A DNA stretch of 64,000 nt, from positions 16,993-80,992 of IMG/VR virus record IMGVR_UViG_3300003323_000790. The stretch is one strand, 5' to 3'. The translations under genes and the position numbers were made by a program. Shown piece after piece: positions 55,000 to 62,794 of the stretch; the stretch's first letter is position 1; each line of letters begins with the position of its first letter. The notes beneath the pieces are model-generated. The model was not told the origin of the DNA. It made no database searches and was given only the letters and a program-made list of their open reading frames with translations. This DNA comes from a virus.

Positions 55000-56724
55000 T
55001 CAACCTCGGCGTACCGGCACCTGACCGCCCATCTTGCAGCGGAAGGCTAGGGAGAAGCCCTCGGCGGGCAAGCTCCAGGAGGCGGTGGGTGCTAGGCGAC
55101 ATGCCACGTGCAGGTAGCCGACTGAATGCCAGAAGTGGTCTTGCGCCATTTTTGATTTTTCCCACGTGTAGGCCATGCCGCCGTCTTTTTTGAAAATTTG
55201 CCCGCGCGTCATGTCAAGGCAGTGGCCGACAAAGACGGCGTCGTCTTCCGTGGTTGTGGAGGCCCAGCGCACACGACCGGCCTTGAACATGAACATGATC
55301 TCGTCGAAATTGAGGTCGCGGTGGATCTTGGCTTGGCTGACCGGCAGCTTGCCCTTGGCGGCTTCTGCCTCCACTTTCTTTAGCTCATAGGTCGCCAGTT
55401 GGGGATTGTCGTGGTAGACCCCGCCCCACAGATTCTGGTCAACCAGTTGCATCTGCATGACCATGTAGGTTTCCGGGAAGGCGTCGATGACAGTCATGAC
55501 GACGCTGTACTGGATCATCAGCTCGATTTTACGCGTCGGTAGGTTGGCTAAGCTGCAACGTTCTTTGTGGACAATCAGCAACATACCGTCTTGCGTGATC
55601 CGGCCGACCGAAATGTGGCAAGTCTGACCGACGTCGATCCCCATGCAGTGCACTTCGCTTGACCGCATGCTGCCTTGTGGCAGGACGGAGCCCATCAAGT
55701 CGGTTTCCGTCAGGCTGCTGTTATCCGAGTTGGAAGTTTCACCTAGCGCTTGGTTCTGGAATTCGGCCCAGCTCTCGTAGTTGGTGATCTCTTCGACCAG
55801 CTTGGGGATGGTGACGATGTTCGGGAAGGCAAAAGGCGTGACAAAATAGCCGATATCGATGTGGTTTTCGTTCACATTTTCGACCACCCAGTTGCGGTGC
55901 TGGCGCTGCAAGGATGGGACTTTGTCACATTTCGGGCAATGCACGGACGCTTTCTTGTAGTTGAGCATCTGCAGCATGTGACGTGTGATGTCCTCTTTTT
56001 TGCCCTCGAAGCCTGGAATGCGCACGTGATCGTGAAAATTCGGTAAAAACCAGTGGTTGCAGTGGTTGCATTTGGTCAAGTAATGTCGGCGCATGGAGGT
56101 TTCCATGTACTTGGCAATACCGCGCTTGGCCGCTGTCGGCGTGCCGAACCGGCGCGTCATCTGGAATTTGCCGTGTTTCAGGCGCGACTGATACTGGCCC
56201 AAGGTGGCGCGGTCACTCCGGTCCACTTCGTCGTGGATCAGCAGCTCGGCCGGCACCGAGAGCGCCGTCGTGTTGCCGATAGTGCCCTTGAAGTACATGT
56301 AGCTGGTGCCGATCGACTTCAGCTCTGAATTATCGATGTTGCGATCCAGCAGCTCGCGCAGTGCCGGGCTCTCGGTCAGGATTGGATCGATACGTGTCCG
56401 GACAAAATTGCTGGCGTCGGTCGCGCTCGGCATGGTCTGGATGACGTTAAAGTAGGGCAGCATGGCCGCCAGGCCAAGCCCGTAGCGGGACATGGCTTCG
56501 GACATACCGACCTGTGCGCATTTTTGGACGTTCACTACCTTATTGGTGTCGGATAGGATGTCCGCCTGCACTTCGTGGTCCTTGAAGCTGAACCGACTGC
56601 CTTGGAGGAAGGTCTTGTCTTCCAGAAACTTGACCACGTCCTTCAGGTCATAGGTGTTCAGGACGTCGGTTTTGAGCTTGCTGAGGTGAGTCAGCAGCTT
56701 TTTGTCACTGGCCAGGTGGTCCAT
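55000..56724 (-). CDS. Terminase large subunit (GpA-like)
   Basis: 574 aa. N-terminal ATPase: variant Walker A QKCAQVGMSE (67-76) and Walker B LLIHDEVD (161-168). A zinc-binding insert (CNHCNHWF ... CPKCDKV, ~219-270) is typical of lambda GpA-type terminases. The C-terminal nuclease starts at CMGIDVGQT (~362). It cuts and pumps DNA into the head. The upstream small gene overlaps its start by 20 bases. Confidence 0.9.
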   Translation of the reverse strand: MDHLASDKKLLTHLSKLKTDVLNTYDLKDVVKFLEDKTFLQGSRFSFKDHEVQADILSDTNKVVNVQKCAQVGMSEAMSRYGLGLAAMLPYFNVIQTMPSATDASNFVRTRIDPILTESPALRELLDRNIDNSELKSIGTSYMYFKGTIGNTTALSVPAELLIHDEVDRSDRATLGQYQSRLKHGKFQMTRRFGTPTAAKRGIAKYMETSMRRHYLTKCNHCNHWFLPNFHDHVRIPGFEGKKEDITRHMLQMLNYKKASVHCPKCDKVPSLQRQHRNWVVENVNENHIDIGYFVTPFAFPNIVTIPKLVEEITNYESWAEFQNQALGETSNSDNSSLTETDLMGSVLPQGSMRSSEVHCMGIDVGQTCHISVGRITQDGMLLIVHKERCSLANLPTRKIELMIQYSVVMTVIDAFPETYMVMQMQLVDQNLWGGVYHDNPQLATYELKKVEAEAAKGKLPVSQAKIHRDLNFDEIMFMFKAGRVRWASTTTEDDAVFVGHCLDMTRGQIFKKDGGMAYTWEKSKMAQDHFWHSVGYLHVACRLAPTASWSLPAEGFSLAFRCKMGGQVPVRRG

Positions 56725-57172
56725 TGCGTAGCTCTTCGATGTTTTGGGACGTCAGGTACTCGCCGTAGAGGTCGATGTAGGCTTCGCGCATTTCTGTCGG
56801 CGCCTTGGCCAAGGTGAGGCGGATTGCGGCCTCATAGCGCTTTAGGCGCTCTTGGCTCAGCACCGCATCGCGCGTTTCGGCCAGCATTTTTAGCATGTTG
56901 GTGACCTGGTTGAGGGTTGCCGTGCGGTCTTTCATGCCGGATTCGCTGTCGGACTCCATAGCTTCGGCCTGCAGCATTTTGGCGTTACGAAATTGGTGGT
57001 CTAGCTCTTCCAAGAGGTCGATGTTGGCGGCGCCGAGGTTAAGTCTGGCACTCAGCAGCGAGTGCAAGGTCAGAGCATCAGCCTCGTTGAGGTTTTTGAC
57101 GAGCGTCTTGAGGTCGGCCAAGTCGTAATAAGAGGTGCTTTTTTGGTTGTTTTTCAGGCTGTAGTCTTCCAT
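56705..57172 (-). CDS. Helical protein beside the terminase, small-subunit candidate
   Basis: 155 aa from the ATG with GGAGG upstream. All-helical, acidic, possible coiled coils (ADLKTLVKNLNEADALTLHS; LNQVTNMLKMLAETRDAVL). Directly before the large terminase and overlapping it. Either this or the HTH protein upstream could be the small terminase subunit. Confidence 0.62.
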   Translation of the reverse strand: MEDYSLKNNQKSTSYYDLADLKTLVKNLNEADALTLHSLLSARLNLGAANIDLLEELDHQFRNAKMLQAEAMESDSESGMKDRTATLNQVTNMLKMLAETRDAVLSQERLKRYEAAIRLTLAKAPTEMREAYIDLYGEYLTSQNIEELRNGPPGQ

Positions 57173-57462
57173 TTGGCCCTCCAACGGTAGATGGATCGTT
57201 TTGAGAGGCCCGTTACGCGCATGGCTTTTTCCATGTCAAGCGTGGTGGCGGACTCACCTCGGAATTGTTTTCGGGCCGCGGTCAGGCGCTTTTTCGCGTT
57301 TAGGCGCTCTTGGCTTTGTCCGGGCACTTTTTTGATCCCGAGCTGGCGCAGCGTGCGCGAAATGGTCTCTGGGCTGCAGCCGATTTCGGCGGCAACCTCC
57401 AGATTTGTCCTCTTGCGGCCTTGCAGATCGCTAAGGAAGGGGATGATTTTTTCGCGGACCAT
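57154..57462 (-). CDS. HTH DNA-binding protein, small terminase candidate
   Basis: 102 aa from the ATG at 57462; a GTG at 57570 would add 36 residues, and neither start has a good Shine-Dalgarno. Two helix-turn-helix segments: LEVAAEIGCSPETISRTLRQ and MRVTGLSKRSIYRWRA. DNA recognition next to the terminase genes fits a packaging-site-binding small subunit, but a regulator is also possible. Confidence 0.6.
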   Translation of the reverse strand: MVREKIIPFLSDLQGRKRTNLEVAAEIGCSPETISRTLRQLGIKKVPGQSQERLNAKKRLTAARKQFRGESATTLDMEKAMRVTGLSKRSIYRWRAKWKTTA

Positions 57463-57690
57463 AGCAAGGAGTGTGCCAGCGTTGTTGCCGGGTGTCAAAT
57501 TGCTAGGTAGATTGATGTTGTCTTTTTGATAACAAAACCTGTAGAAATATTGCGGCGGTGTCGGGGTCACCTGGTGCTGGCGGGCACCGCCCCAAATGCC
57601 AAAACCCTATACGTCACCGCCTACCACATCTCCCCCGCCCCGTCAATGACACGGCAATGACCATGGCGTAAATACAACAAACAACAGCTT

Positions 57691-57708
57691 TTAGAGGATT
57701 TCCTCTAA
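57691..57708. promoter_or_regulatory. 18-base palindrome, operator candidate
   Basis: TTAGAGGA TT TCCTCTAA, 16 bases upstream of the -35 of the promoter at 57724. The core TAGAGG-N4-CCTCTA occurs again at 62720-62735. The surrounding 57571-57826 holds no gene. Confidence 0.5.
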
Positions 57709-57723
57709 TTACCAAAATTCTGG

Positions 57724-57752
57724 TTGCTAAACACAATAGATCGGATCATAAT
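57724..57752 (+). promoter_or_regulatory. Early promoter candidate
   Basis: TTGCTA, 17 bases, CATAAT, reading into the 57827 gene. The ~65-base leader holds two hairpins (GTCATC/GATGAC at 57761-57775; CAGCGC/GCGCTG at 57777-57797). Confidence 0.65.
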
Positions 57753-57826
57753 ATGTTCATGTCATCGCCGATGACGCAGCGCCCGCACTGCGCGCTGACT
57801 GTTCTACTTACTTTGGAGTCACTACC

Positions 57827-58612
57827 ATGAACAAAGCCCCTACCAAAGCCGAGCGCGCCGCCGTGCACAAGGCTGCTTCCCCGTTCAGCGCCAATCAGTC
57901 GCTGAGCGACATTATCCGCCTCGTCGCTGGCCACGCTGAGGCCAAACAGGATGTCATCCTCGGCGCTGTGCACAGCGCGTACTATCAGGCGTTGAAGCAC
58001 GGCAACAAAGCTCAGCTGCAAGGCCGCGCCAACAGCCTGTACGAGCAAGCCAAGATGTACAGCACGGCAACCAACGCCAAAGCCGCCGGTTTCGCTAAGC
58101 CCCAGACCGCCGCCACCGTCTACGCCGCGCACCTGTCGGCGCTGGACATCGTTGGCATTCCCGGCAAAGCCAGTGCTGATCAGCTGGTGGACGACGACGG
58201 CAACGTCGTCAGTGTGGAAACGCTGGCCGAGGGCATGGCGCTGGCGTATATGGACGCTGTGACCGCCTATGTTGCCGAGGTGGAACAGGCCAAAGCCGAC
58301 AAGCGCGCCGCCAGCAAGGCCGCACAAGCCAAAGCCGCACCCTCACCAGAAGCGGTGGAAGCGGTGGCTGATGCCAAGGAAGCCGCTGCACAAGCAAATT
58401 CCGTGCCAGTGGTTACGCTGACCATGGCGGAGATGGTTGCGGCTGTGGCGGCGGCGCTGCGCACCGGTACGCTGGACGCCGACCTGCACAACCAGATCGC
58501 GGACGCCGCCGCTGAGTACTCCGAGCTGGAAGCGCTGCGCGAGCAAGTCCCTCCGGCGCTGGCAGCCATGACCATGCCAGCCGGTGAAGTAGCAGCGGCG
58601 CTGGCATCCTGA
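57827..58612 (+). CDS. Hypothetical Ala-rich early protein
   Basis: 261 aa with GGAG upstream. The N-terminal ~135 residues look folded and helical (SDIIRLVAGHAEAKQDVILG; KAAGFAKPQTAATVYAAHL). The Ala/Lys/Glu-rich middle (~145-195) may be a coiled coil. No family recognised. It is the first gene of the right-hand plus-strand region, behind a good promoter, so early expression is likely. Confidence 0.65.
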   Translation: MNKAPTKAERAAVHKAASPFSANQSLSDIIRLVAGHAEAKQDVILGAVHSAYYQALKHGNKAQLQGRANSLYEQAKMYSTATNAKAAGFAKPQTAATVYAAHLSALDIVGIPGKASADQLVDDDGNVVSVETLAEGMALAYMDAVTAYVAEVEQAKADKRAASKAAQAKAAPSPEAVEAVADAKEAAAQANSVPVVTLTMAEMVAAVAAALRTGTLDADLHNQIADAAAEYSELEALREQVPPALAAMTMPAGEVAAALAS

Positions 58613-58615
58613 GCG

Positions 58616-59480
58616 CTGTAGGACTGGCGCACCACAGCGCCAGTCCCTACAGGCATGCGCGTACCGCGCCCATGCCTGTAGTAAGAAGCCACGGGCAATA
58701 GCCGCCCGTGCTGTGAAAGCCACTGCCTCTATAGCAGTCCCTCCCTTGCTTCGCGCTTGGTTGGCTCTCTGTAGTCGCTATGGTCAGTAGCACCGTTCCT
58801 TAACAATCTGACAACCTCAAACAGTCCTCGCGGCGATTGCCTGCGCGGCCGTCCCTTGCTTGCTTCGTGCTCGCTTGGCTTGGCTGCGCTCGCTCTAACG
58901 CGGCGTGGATATGCGAGTGTTGTATGAGAGTAATGACATGTGGGCCGCCCGATAGCGGTTTCGCAAGGTAAGACGGTCCCGCGTGGCTGTCGACTAAGCA
59001 GGTGCTGTAGTTCGCCCTAGCAAGCGGGGATGCTTGCTGTAGCAGGGCAGCGCCGACGTTCTCCAAACGGCTGGATGTGCTTTGCGAATCACTGGCGCTG
59101 TCGCCAATCCACATGACGTAATCCCCTCCACGGGATGAACTGGCTGGACCAAAGTAAGCTATTGAGAACACTGACTTGATAGCAGCGCTGGCCGGACGTA
59201 GACGCCTAGCCCGATGGCGTAGTAATCGGGCCTGGCAGTGTGATTAGTGTTGGCAGGATGACAATTGTCGTCGCTGAAATTGAGTGAGGCGGTGGATCAT
59301 CACGCCCCTAGTCATGTTGCTAAATGAACAATGCGCCCCTTGGATGTGTCGGCGCAGAATGAGTACACGTCCCACAGTGTTGCATCGGCGCAACACTGTA
59401 AATCTTGCGCCTTGGGAAACAGGGCGCACACTTAAGCCGCTTGGCTACAGGTAGCTTAATTGTAAATTCGGTTGAATAGG
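58616..59480 (+). ncRNA. Long structured noncoding region (candidate RNA)
   Basis: About 970 bases (58613-59584) without a credible gene on either strand. At least eight hairpins: 58616-58652, 58647-58681, 58690-58710, 58722-58738, 59014-59048 (7 + 5 bp with a bulge), 59093-59106, 59209-59231 and 59374-59399 (10 bp). The first two share CTACAG and are mutually exclusive. CCTTAACAATCTGACAACC at 58798-58816 resembles an rRNA-leader boxA. Read from the early promoter it would be a long 3' UTR or a free RNA. Strand and ends are guesses. Confidence 0.45.
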
Positions 59481-59494
59481 CAGTTCACAATCAT

Positions 59495-59523
59495 TTTACA
59501 TAATACGGTTTCGCGCGTATTTT
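59495..59523 (+). promoter_or_regulatory. Promoter candidate for the 59585 gene
   Basis: TTTACA, 17 bases, TATTTT in an AT-rich stretch, ~60 bases before the ATG at 59585. Confidence 0.5.
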
Positions 59524-59584
59524 TAGCGCAGTTTCATGGTACGTCTAAAAGTTGTAATTTAACAACATTTCTAGGGAGGCAATC

Positions 59585-59725
59585 ATGTTTATCGTCTGGC
59601 TTTCGTTCCACGGCGTAGAGCACCGCGTGGATGTTGTCGCTACCTCGCGCGGCAACGCCGTCCAGCAGATCCGCGACAGCGCCAAATACCGCGGCTACAA
59701 CATCGATGGTGTGGTGCGGGCATGA
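59585..59725 (+). CDS. Hypothetical 46-aa protein
   Basis: MFIVWLSFHGVEHRVDVVA..., with a strong AGGGAGG upstream. Beta-alpha-beta pattern (RGNAVQQIRDSAKYRGYNID), no family recognised. Its stop overlaps the next ATG (ATGA). Its size keeps it below common ORF cut-offs. Confidence 0.7.
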   Translation: MFIVWLSFHGVEHRVDVVATSRGNAVQQIRDSAKYRGYNIDGVVRA

Positions 59726-59934
59726 AAGCCGCACTGATCGCCCAAATCGCGCTGGCAGCGCTGATCTTGGGCATCTGCCGGGCACTGTGCCCGGCCAAAG
59801 TCGGCCAGGTAGCCGCTGAACTGATCGGCTGGAGCGCCGCCGCGTGGGCCGTGGCGGCGCTCCTGTACTGCTGGCCTATGCTGGTTTTGTTACAGGCATT
59901 GGCGACTGGCCTTCTGGCAGCTTCTCGTAAATGA
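59722..59934 (+). CDS. Small membrane protein
   Basis: 70 aa with two hydrophobic segments (~3-22 and ~36-64) and a basic C-terminus. Coupled to the 46-aa gene. Its last 59 bases overlap, tail to tail, the minus-strand gene ending at 59876. Function unknown; an early inner-membrane protein is likely. Confidence 0.62.
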   Translation: MKAALIAQIALAALILGICRALCPAKVGQVAAELIGWSAAAWAVAALLYCWPMLVLLQALATGLLAASRK

Positions 59935-60715
59935 TAGGCAGCCGCTTGCAATACTCGTGCTCACAGTGAGCCTTGTGCTCCAAGACGGCTTGCAAGCTCC
60001 AAGGTGTCACGGCCGCAACCCGGCCGTGCTCCTCGCTCCAACGCATCGCGAATGCGCCCAATTCCTCAAAGGCATGACAGCGCACGATGTAATCATCCAT
60101 CGGATGCACCGGCGCTGTGGTGCGCAGCCACTGGAACGTGCGAAAGTGCCACTTATAGCCAGGCTCTGCTTTAGGTGGCGTCGGCCGGCTGCGGCGCTGG
60201 CGCAACAGCGCCACCGTCTTGGCCGTTTTCCGGATGTCCGCCGCCGCGCGGCGCGCCATTACCTGCGGATCAATACGGTAGGCATCCGCCTCACGGCGAT
60301 CCTTCAAATACACCTGCGCCGAGCGGGTGCCGTAGAGCTTCACTAGGCAGTCACGCCACGCCGCCAAGCAAGCCTCTGGCGTCGTGTAAGTGCGGGTTTC
60401 AAGTGGGTGGGTGTAAGCCCCCTGCGCGCCGGATTGCAGGTAACGATGATTCGCTCCTGTGAGCGCCAGCAGATTGTCGGCCACGAGATTGCGATAGTCC
60501 CCGTCCTTGGGGATCACGCGATATTCGGGGATGGCAAGGGTTTGCAAGGTCCAGGCCAAGGAGGCAGCATCGTACTCTTTGCCTTGGAACATCACGTAAA
60601 GCACACCTCGCCGGAAATACCCGACTTCTTTCAGATCAGCACCTACGCGCTTTTTCAAGTGGCCGTGCTCGATCACAAACGTATGGAAGAAAGCATCAAC
60701 GTCAAAACGGTTCAT
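59876..60715 (-). CDS. Degenerate HNH-like protein
   Basis: 279 aa. Residues ~20-90 follow the phage HNH pattern (FRRGVLYVMFQGKEYDAASL, then the EYRVIPKDGDYRNLVADNLL region, where active enzymes have D-H-x-D-G-x-x-x-N-x-x-x-N-L), but the catalytic His is absent. The rest is basic and Arg-rich with an RRSRPTPPKAEPG linker. It may bind DNA without cutting. Only minus-strand gene in the right-hand region; AGGAG precedes its start. Confidence 0.6.
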   Translation of the reverse strand: MNRFDVDAFFHTFVIEHGHLKKRVGADLKEVGYFRRGVLYVMFQGKEYDAASLAWTLQTLAIPEYRVIPKDGDYRNLVADNLLALTGANHRYLQSGAQGAYTHPLETRTYTTPEACLAAWRDCLVKLYGTRSAQVYLKDRREADAYRIDPQVMARRAAADIRKTAKTVALLRQRRSRPTPPKAEPGYKWHFRTFQWLRTTAPVHPMDDYIVRCHAFEELGAFAMRWSEEHGRVAAVTPWSLQAVLEHKAHCEHEYCKRLPIIYEKLPEGQSPMPVTKPA

Positions 60716-61200
60716 TTTGTTGCTCCTAAAATAAAAATTACCATATCTTTCTGGTCGTTACTCACCACCCCCTGAAAAAAGAGACCATAGACCGATTTCC
60801 ATTTCAAAAAATAGAACTAAGGTACAAATTATTGTAATAACGTCCGTTGAGTTATGGTAATTTGTTTTGAAATCCCGGTTTTGGGGTGGGGGAGGGTCTT
60901 CCGGGCCAACCCTTGCATAATAATGGAAAACCAGTACATCGTACAGTTTATTGTAGGTGATATTCACCAACCTACCAAAACCCTTGCTAAACGTACATCA
61001 AAATAAATTACAGCAAGTCTATCCTTAGCTAGACAAAAGATTCCGTACGGCAACGCGAAAATCGCCAAAAAGGTCAACTAAGCCACGTGATCCTAGGCGG
61101 GTCTGTTGGGCGTGTTGTCGTCGAATTTTGGTCATTTTTGTACGTTCCACTCCACCGAACAAGTATTCCAAAATTCCTTGCTTGAGCACTTCAAGAATTT
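60716..61200. other. AT-rich intergenic region (origin or control region candidate)
   Basis: About 500 bases between divergent genes with low GC. Inverted repeat AAATTACCATA (60736-60746) / TATGGTAATTT (60853-60863); TTATT-GT-AATAA (60829-60840); GGTGA-TAT-TCACC (60956-60968); GTCTA/TAGAC (61016-61034); and a G-rich run at 60884-60900. I see no coding potential. Such features suit a replication origin or early control region, but none is diagnostic. Confidence 0.4.
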
Positions 61201-61250
61201 TTGGACCGTACTAGCGACCATGAACTTACCATTTCGTTAGGAGAAGCGCC

Positions 61251-61664
61251 ATGTCCCTCAAAGCCCTCGCCCACGCCATCCTCACCCTCCCACCGCCTCA
61301 TGAGGACGTCGCCAGAGGTATCTGCGACGCCACTTGGCGAGCCCTCGTTGCCTCTCCAGACCTGCGCGACCACGCCACCACTATGCGCACCTTCCTCGAC
61401 GGTCAGCTCAGTGGGCGCCGTGTCGGCTCCTATTGCACCATCGACAATCTGGTCGACACGGTCGTCAACGGCTTCAAGCCCTACAACCTGCGCCGCGAAG
61501 GCGACTACTCCACCCTCTGCTGGGCCGACCCAGGCACGCCCATCCGCAACACCGCCAACCACATCCGCGAAGCCTGGCTCAGGCAGGTCGCTGAAACCGG
61601 CGAGCTCCCACCCTTGCCCACCGACGTGGAAATCATCACCATCTACAAATCACTGGAGCAATAA
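61251..61664 (+). CDS. Small early protein, RxxWL family (member 1)
   Basis: 137 aa with AGGAG upstream. N-terminal helix, GICDATWRAL, then a C-terminal HIREAWLRQVAETGELPPLP. The last element recurs in five other small proteins downstream. No known domain. First gene of the right-end plus-strand run. The longer ORF covering it in another frame (from 61201) is a shadow until 61666. Confidence 0.65.
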   Translation: MSLKALAHAILTLPPPHEDVARGICDATWRALVASPDLRDHATTMRTFLDGQLSGRRVGSYCTIDNLVDTVVNGFKPYNLRREGDYSTLCWADPGTPIRNTANHIREAWLRQVAETGELPPLPTDVEIITIYKSLEQ

Positions 61665-61665
61665 C

Positions 61666-62067
61666 ATGACCAAACTGCAATTTCTCGAAGCTGTGAGGCA
61701 GACGCTGATTGCCTGGCGTGACCATGGCACCGGCGAATCCGCCATCTGTGACGCCGCCTACTATGTAGCAGCCAAGTACGGCATCCGCGAGGCTCGCGTG
61801 TGGCTGGTTGAGCACGTCAGCCGCCAGCTGGGTAAGCTCGGCCACAGCTTCGCCTCTATCGCCGCTTTCGAGGTAGTGTTCGACCACCTGGAAGTGGACG
61901 AGGTATTGAAGTACGAGGCAGGCCTCATGACGCGCGGCCCTCTTGGCACCGCCATCCGCCTGCTGTGGGTCGACCAGTTCATCCACGCCACCGAGCGCGC
62001 ACTGCCGCTGCCGCCCTTCCCGAGCAAGGAAGACCTGCTCCCGCTGTTCCAACCTTGGATGAAATAA
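61666..62067 (+). CDS. Small early protein, RxxWL family (member 2)
   Basis: 133 aa. AICDAAYYVAAKYGIREARV near the N-terminus, then C-terminal AIRLLWVDQFIHATERALPL followed by PPFPS. Helical. Starts 1 base after the previous stop. Function unknown. Confidence 0.65.
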   Translation: MTKLQFLEAVRQTLIAWRDHGTGESAICDAAYYVAAKYGIREARVWLVEHVSRQLGKLGHSFASIAAFEVVFDHLEVDEVLKYEAGLMTRGPLGTAIRLLWVDQFIHATERALPLPPFPSKEDLLPLFQPWMK

Positions 62068-62068
62068 C

Positions 62069-62368
62069 ATGAACGACAGACAGCTAATGGCCGACGCCCT
62101 GCGAGATATCTTGAACGCAGCCAGCAACGGACAGCCTTACTCCCTGCAAGACCTGCAAGGGGCAGACTTTGTCGAGGCATTCGACGCTGCGGGACGTAAA
62201 ACCAGCGACTCCGAACCTCAGCCGGCCTACGCTGTGTCGGTAGGCAACCCATACGACGGCATGACGCTGTATGGTCCATTCGACAGCCCCGAAGAGGGCG
62301 GCGAGTTCGCCTCCACCCAAGAAGAGTGTCACCTGGTGACGCTGAACCCGCCGGATGACGCAAAATGA
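62069..62368 (+). CDS. Hypothetical acidic protein
   Basis: 99 aa, acidic, with an N-terminal helix (RQLMADALRDILNAA) and a beta-rich second half (YAVSVGNPYDGMTLYGPF). It lacks the C-terminal Arg-x-x-Trp motif of its neighbours. Overlaps the zincin gene by 4 bases. Confidence 0.6.
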   Translation: MNDRQLMADALRDILNAASNGQPYSLQDLQGADFVEAFDAAGRKTSDSEPQPAYAVSVGNPYDGMTLYGPFDSPEEGGEFASTQEECHLVTLNPPDDAK

Positions 62369-62778
62369 CCTGCGCCGAACTGATCCTCGCCACCTTCCTC
62401 GCGGTGGGCCGGCAGGCCCAAGCCGTCTACCCAGACACGCCGCTCCGGCCCATCCTGGAAGATGGCCCTGTCCTGCCCAAAGCGGACGCCCAGACCACGC
62501 CGGTGACGCAGCGCTTTAACCGCATCGCCACCACGCGCTACTACGTCCGCATCCACGAGCGCTTGTGCAAGAACCCGGCCTACCTCAAGGCCGTCGTGGC
62601 GCACGAGTTCGGCCACATGCTGGCGCATGCCAAAGACTACAAGGACAGCGAGCAGCTGGCCACCACCTTGGGCGCCACGCTGCTGACCGACGAAGAAAAG
62701 CAGGCCACGCTGTCTTACTTAGAGGAAAACCTCTACACAGACCACTTGCGCATGTGGCAGTATGCTACGGCTAAGTGA
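62365..62778 (+). CDS. Zincin-type metallopeptidase-like protein
   Basis: 137 aa. VVAHEFGHMLAHAKDY contains the H-E-x-x-H zinc-protease motif, and SEQLATTLGATLL 10 residues on offers the third ligand Glu in the spacing of ImmA/IrrE-like and SprT-like zincins. The N-terminus (CAELILATFLAVGRQAQA) is weakly hydrophobic, a signal peptide being doubtful. ImmA-type enzymes inactivate repressors; here the substrate is unknown. TAGAGG-N4-CCTCTA lies in the coding sequence at 62720. Confidence 0.7.
   Translation: MTCAELILATFLAVGRQAQAVYPDTPLRPILEDGPVLPKADAQTTPVTQRFNRIATTRYYVRIHERLCKNPAYLKAVVAHEFGHMLAHAKDYKDSEQLATTLGATLLTDEEKQATLSYLEENLYTDHLRMWQYATAK
62720..62735. repeat. Second TAGAGG-N4-CCTCTA palindrome
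   Basis: Half-sites identical to those at 57692-57707, spacer AAAA instead of ATTT, here inside the zincin gene. Confidence 0.5.
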
Positions 62779-62794
62779 CAGAAAGGAATAAATC

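Noticed and set aside
58951-59110. Possible tRNA
   Set aside because: Stems are present, but no cloverleaf with a T-arm TTCGA and anticodon loop could be built.
58800-59171. 123-aa minus-strand ORF in the noncoding stretch
   Set aside because: No Shine-Dalgarno, no recognisable pattern, and it crosses several hairpins.
59244-59429. 61-aa minus-strand ORF in the noncoding stretch
   Set aside because: Same reasons; composition looks random.
60884-60900. G-quadruplex
   Set aside because: Only three runs of three or more G are present with one GG; a two-tetrad form is possible, but the evidence is too weak to call.
61201-61665. N-terminal extension of the gene at 61666 (ORF from 61201)
   Set aside because: Ser/Pro/Thr-rich shadow of the 61251 gene in another frame; real coding begins at the ATG at 61666.
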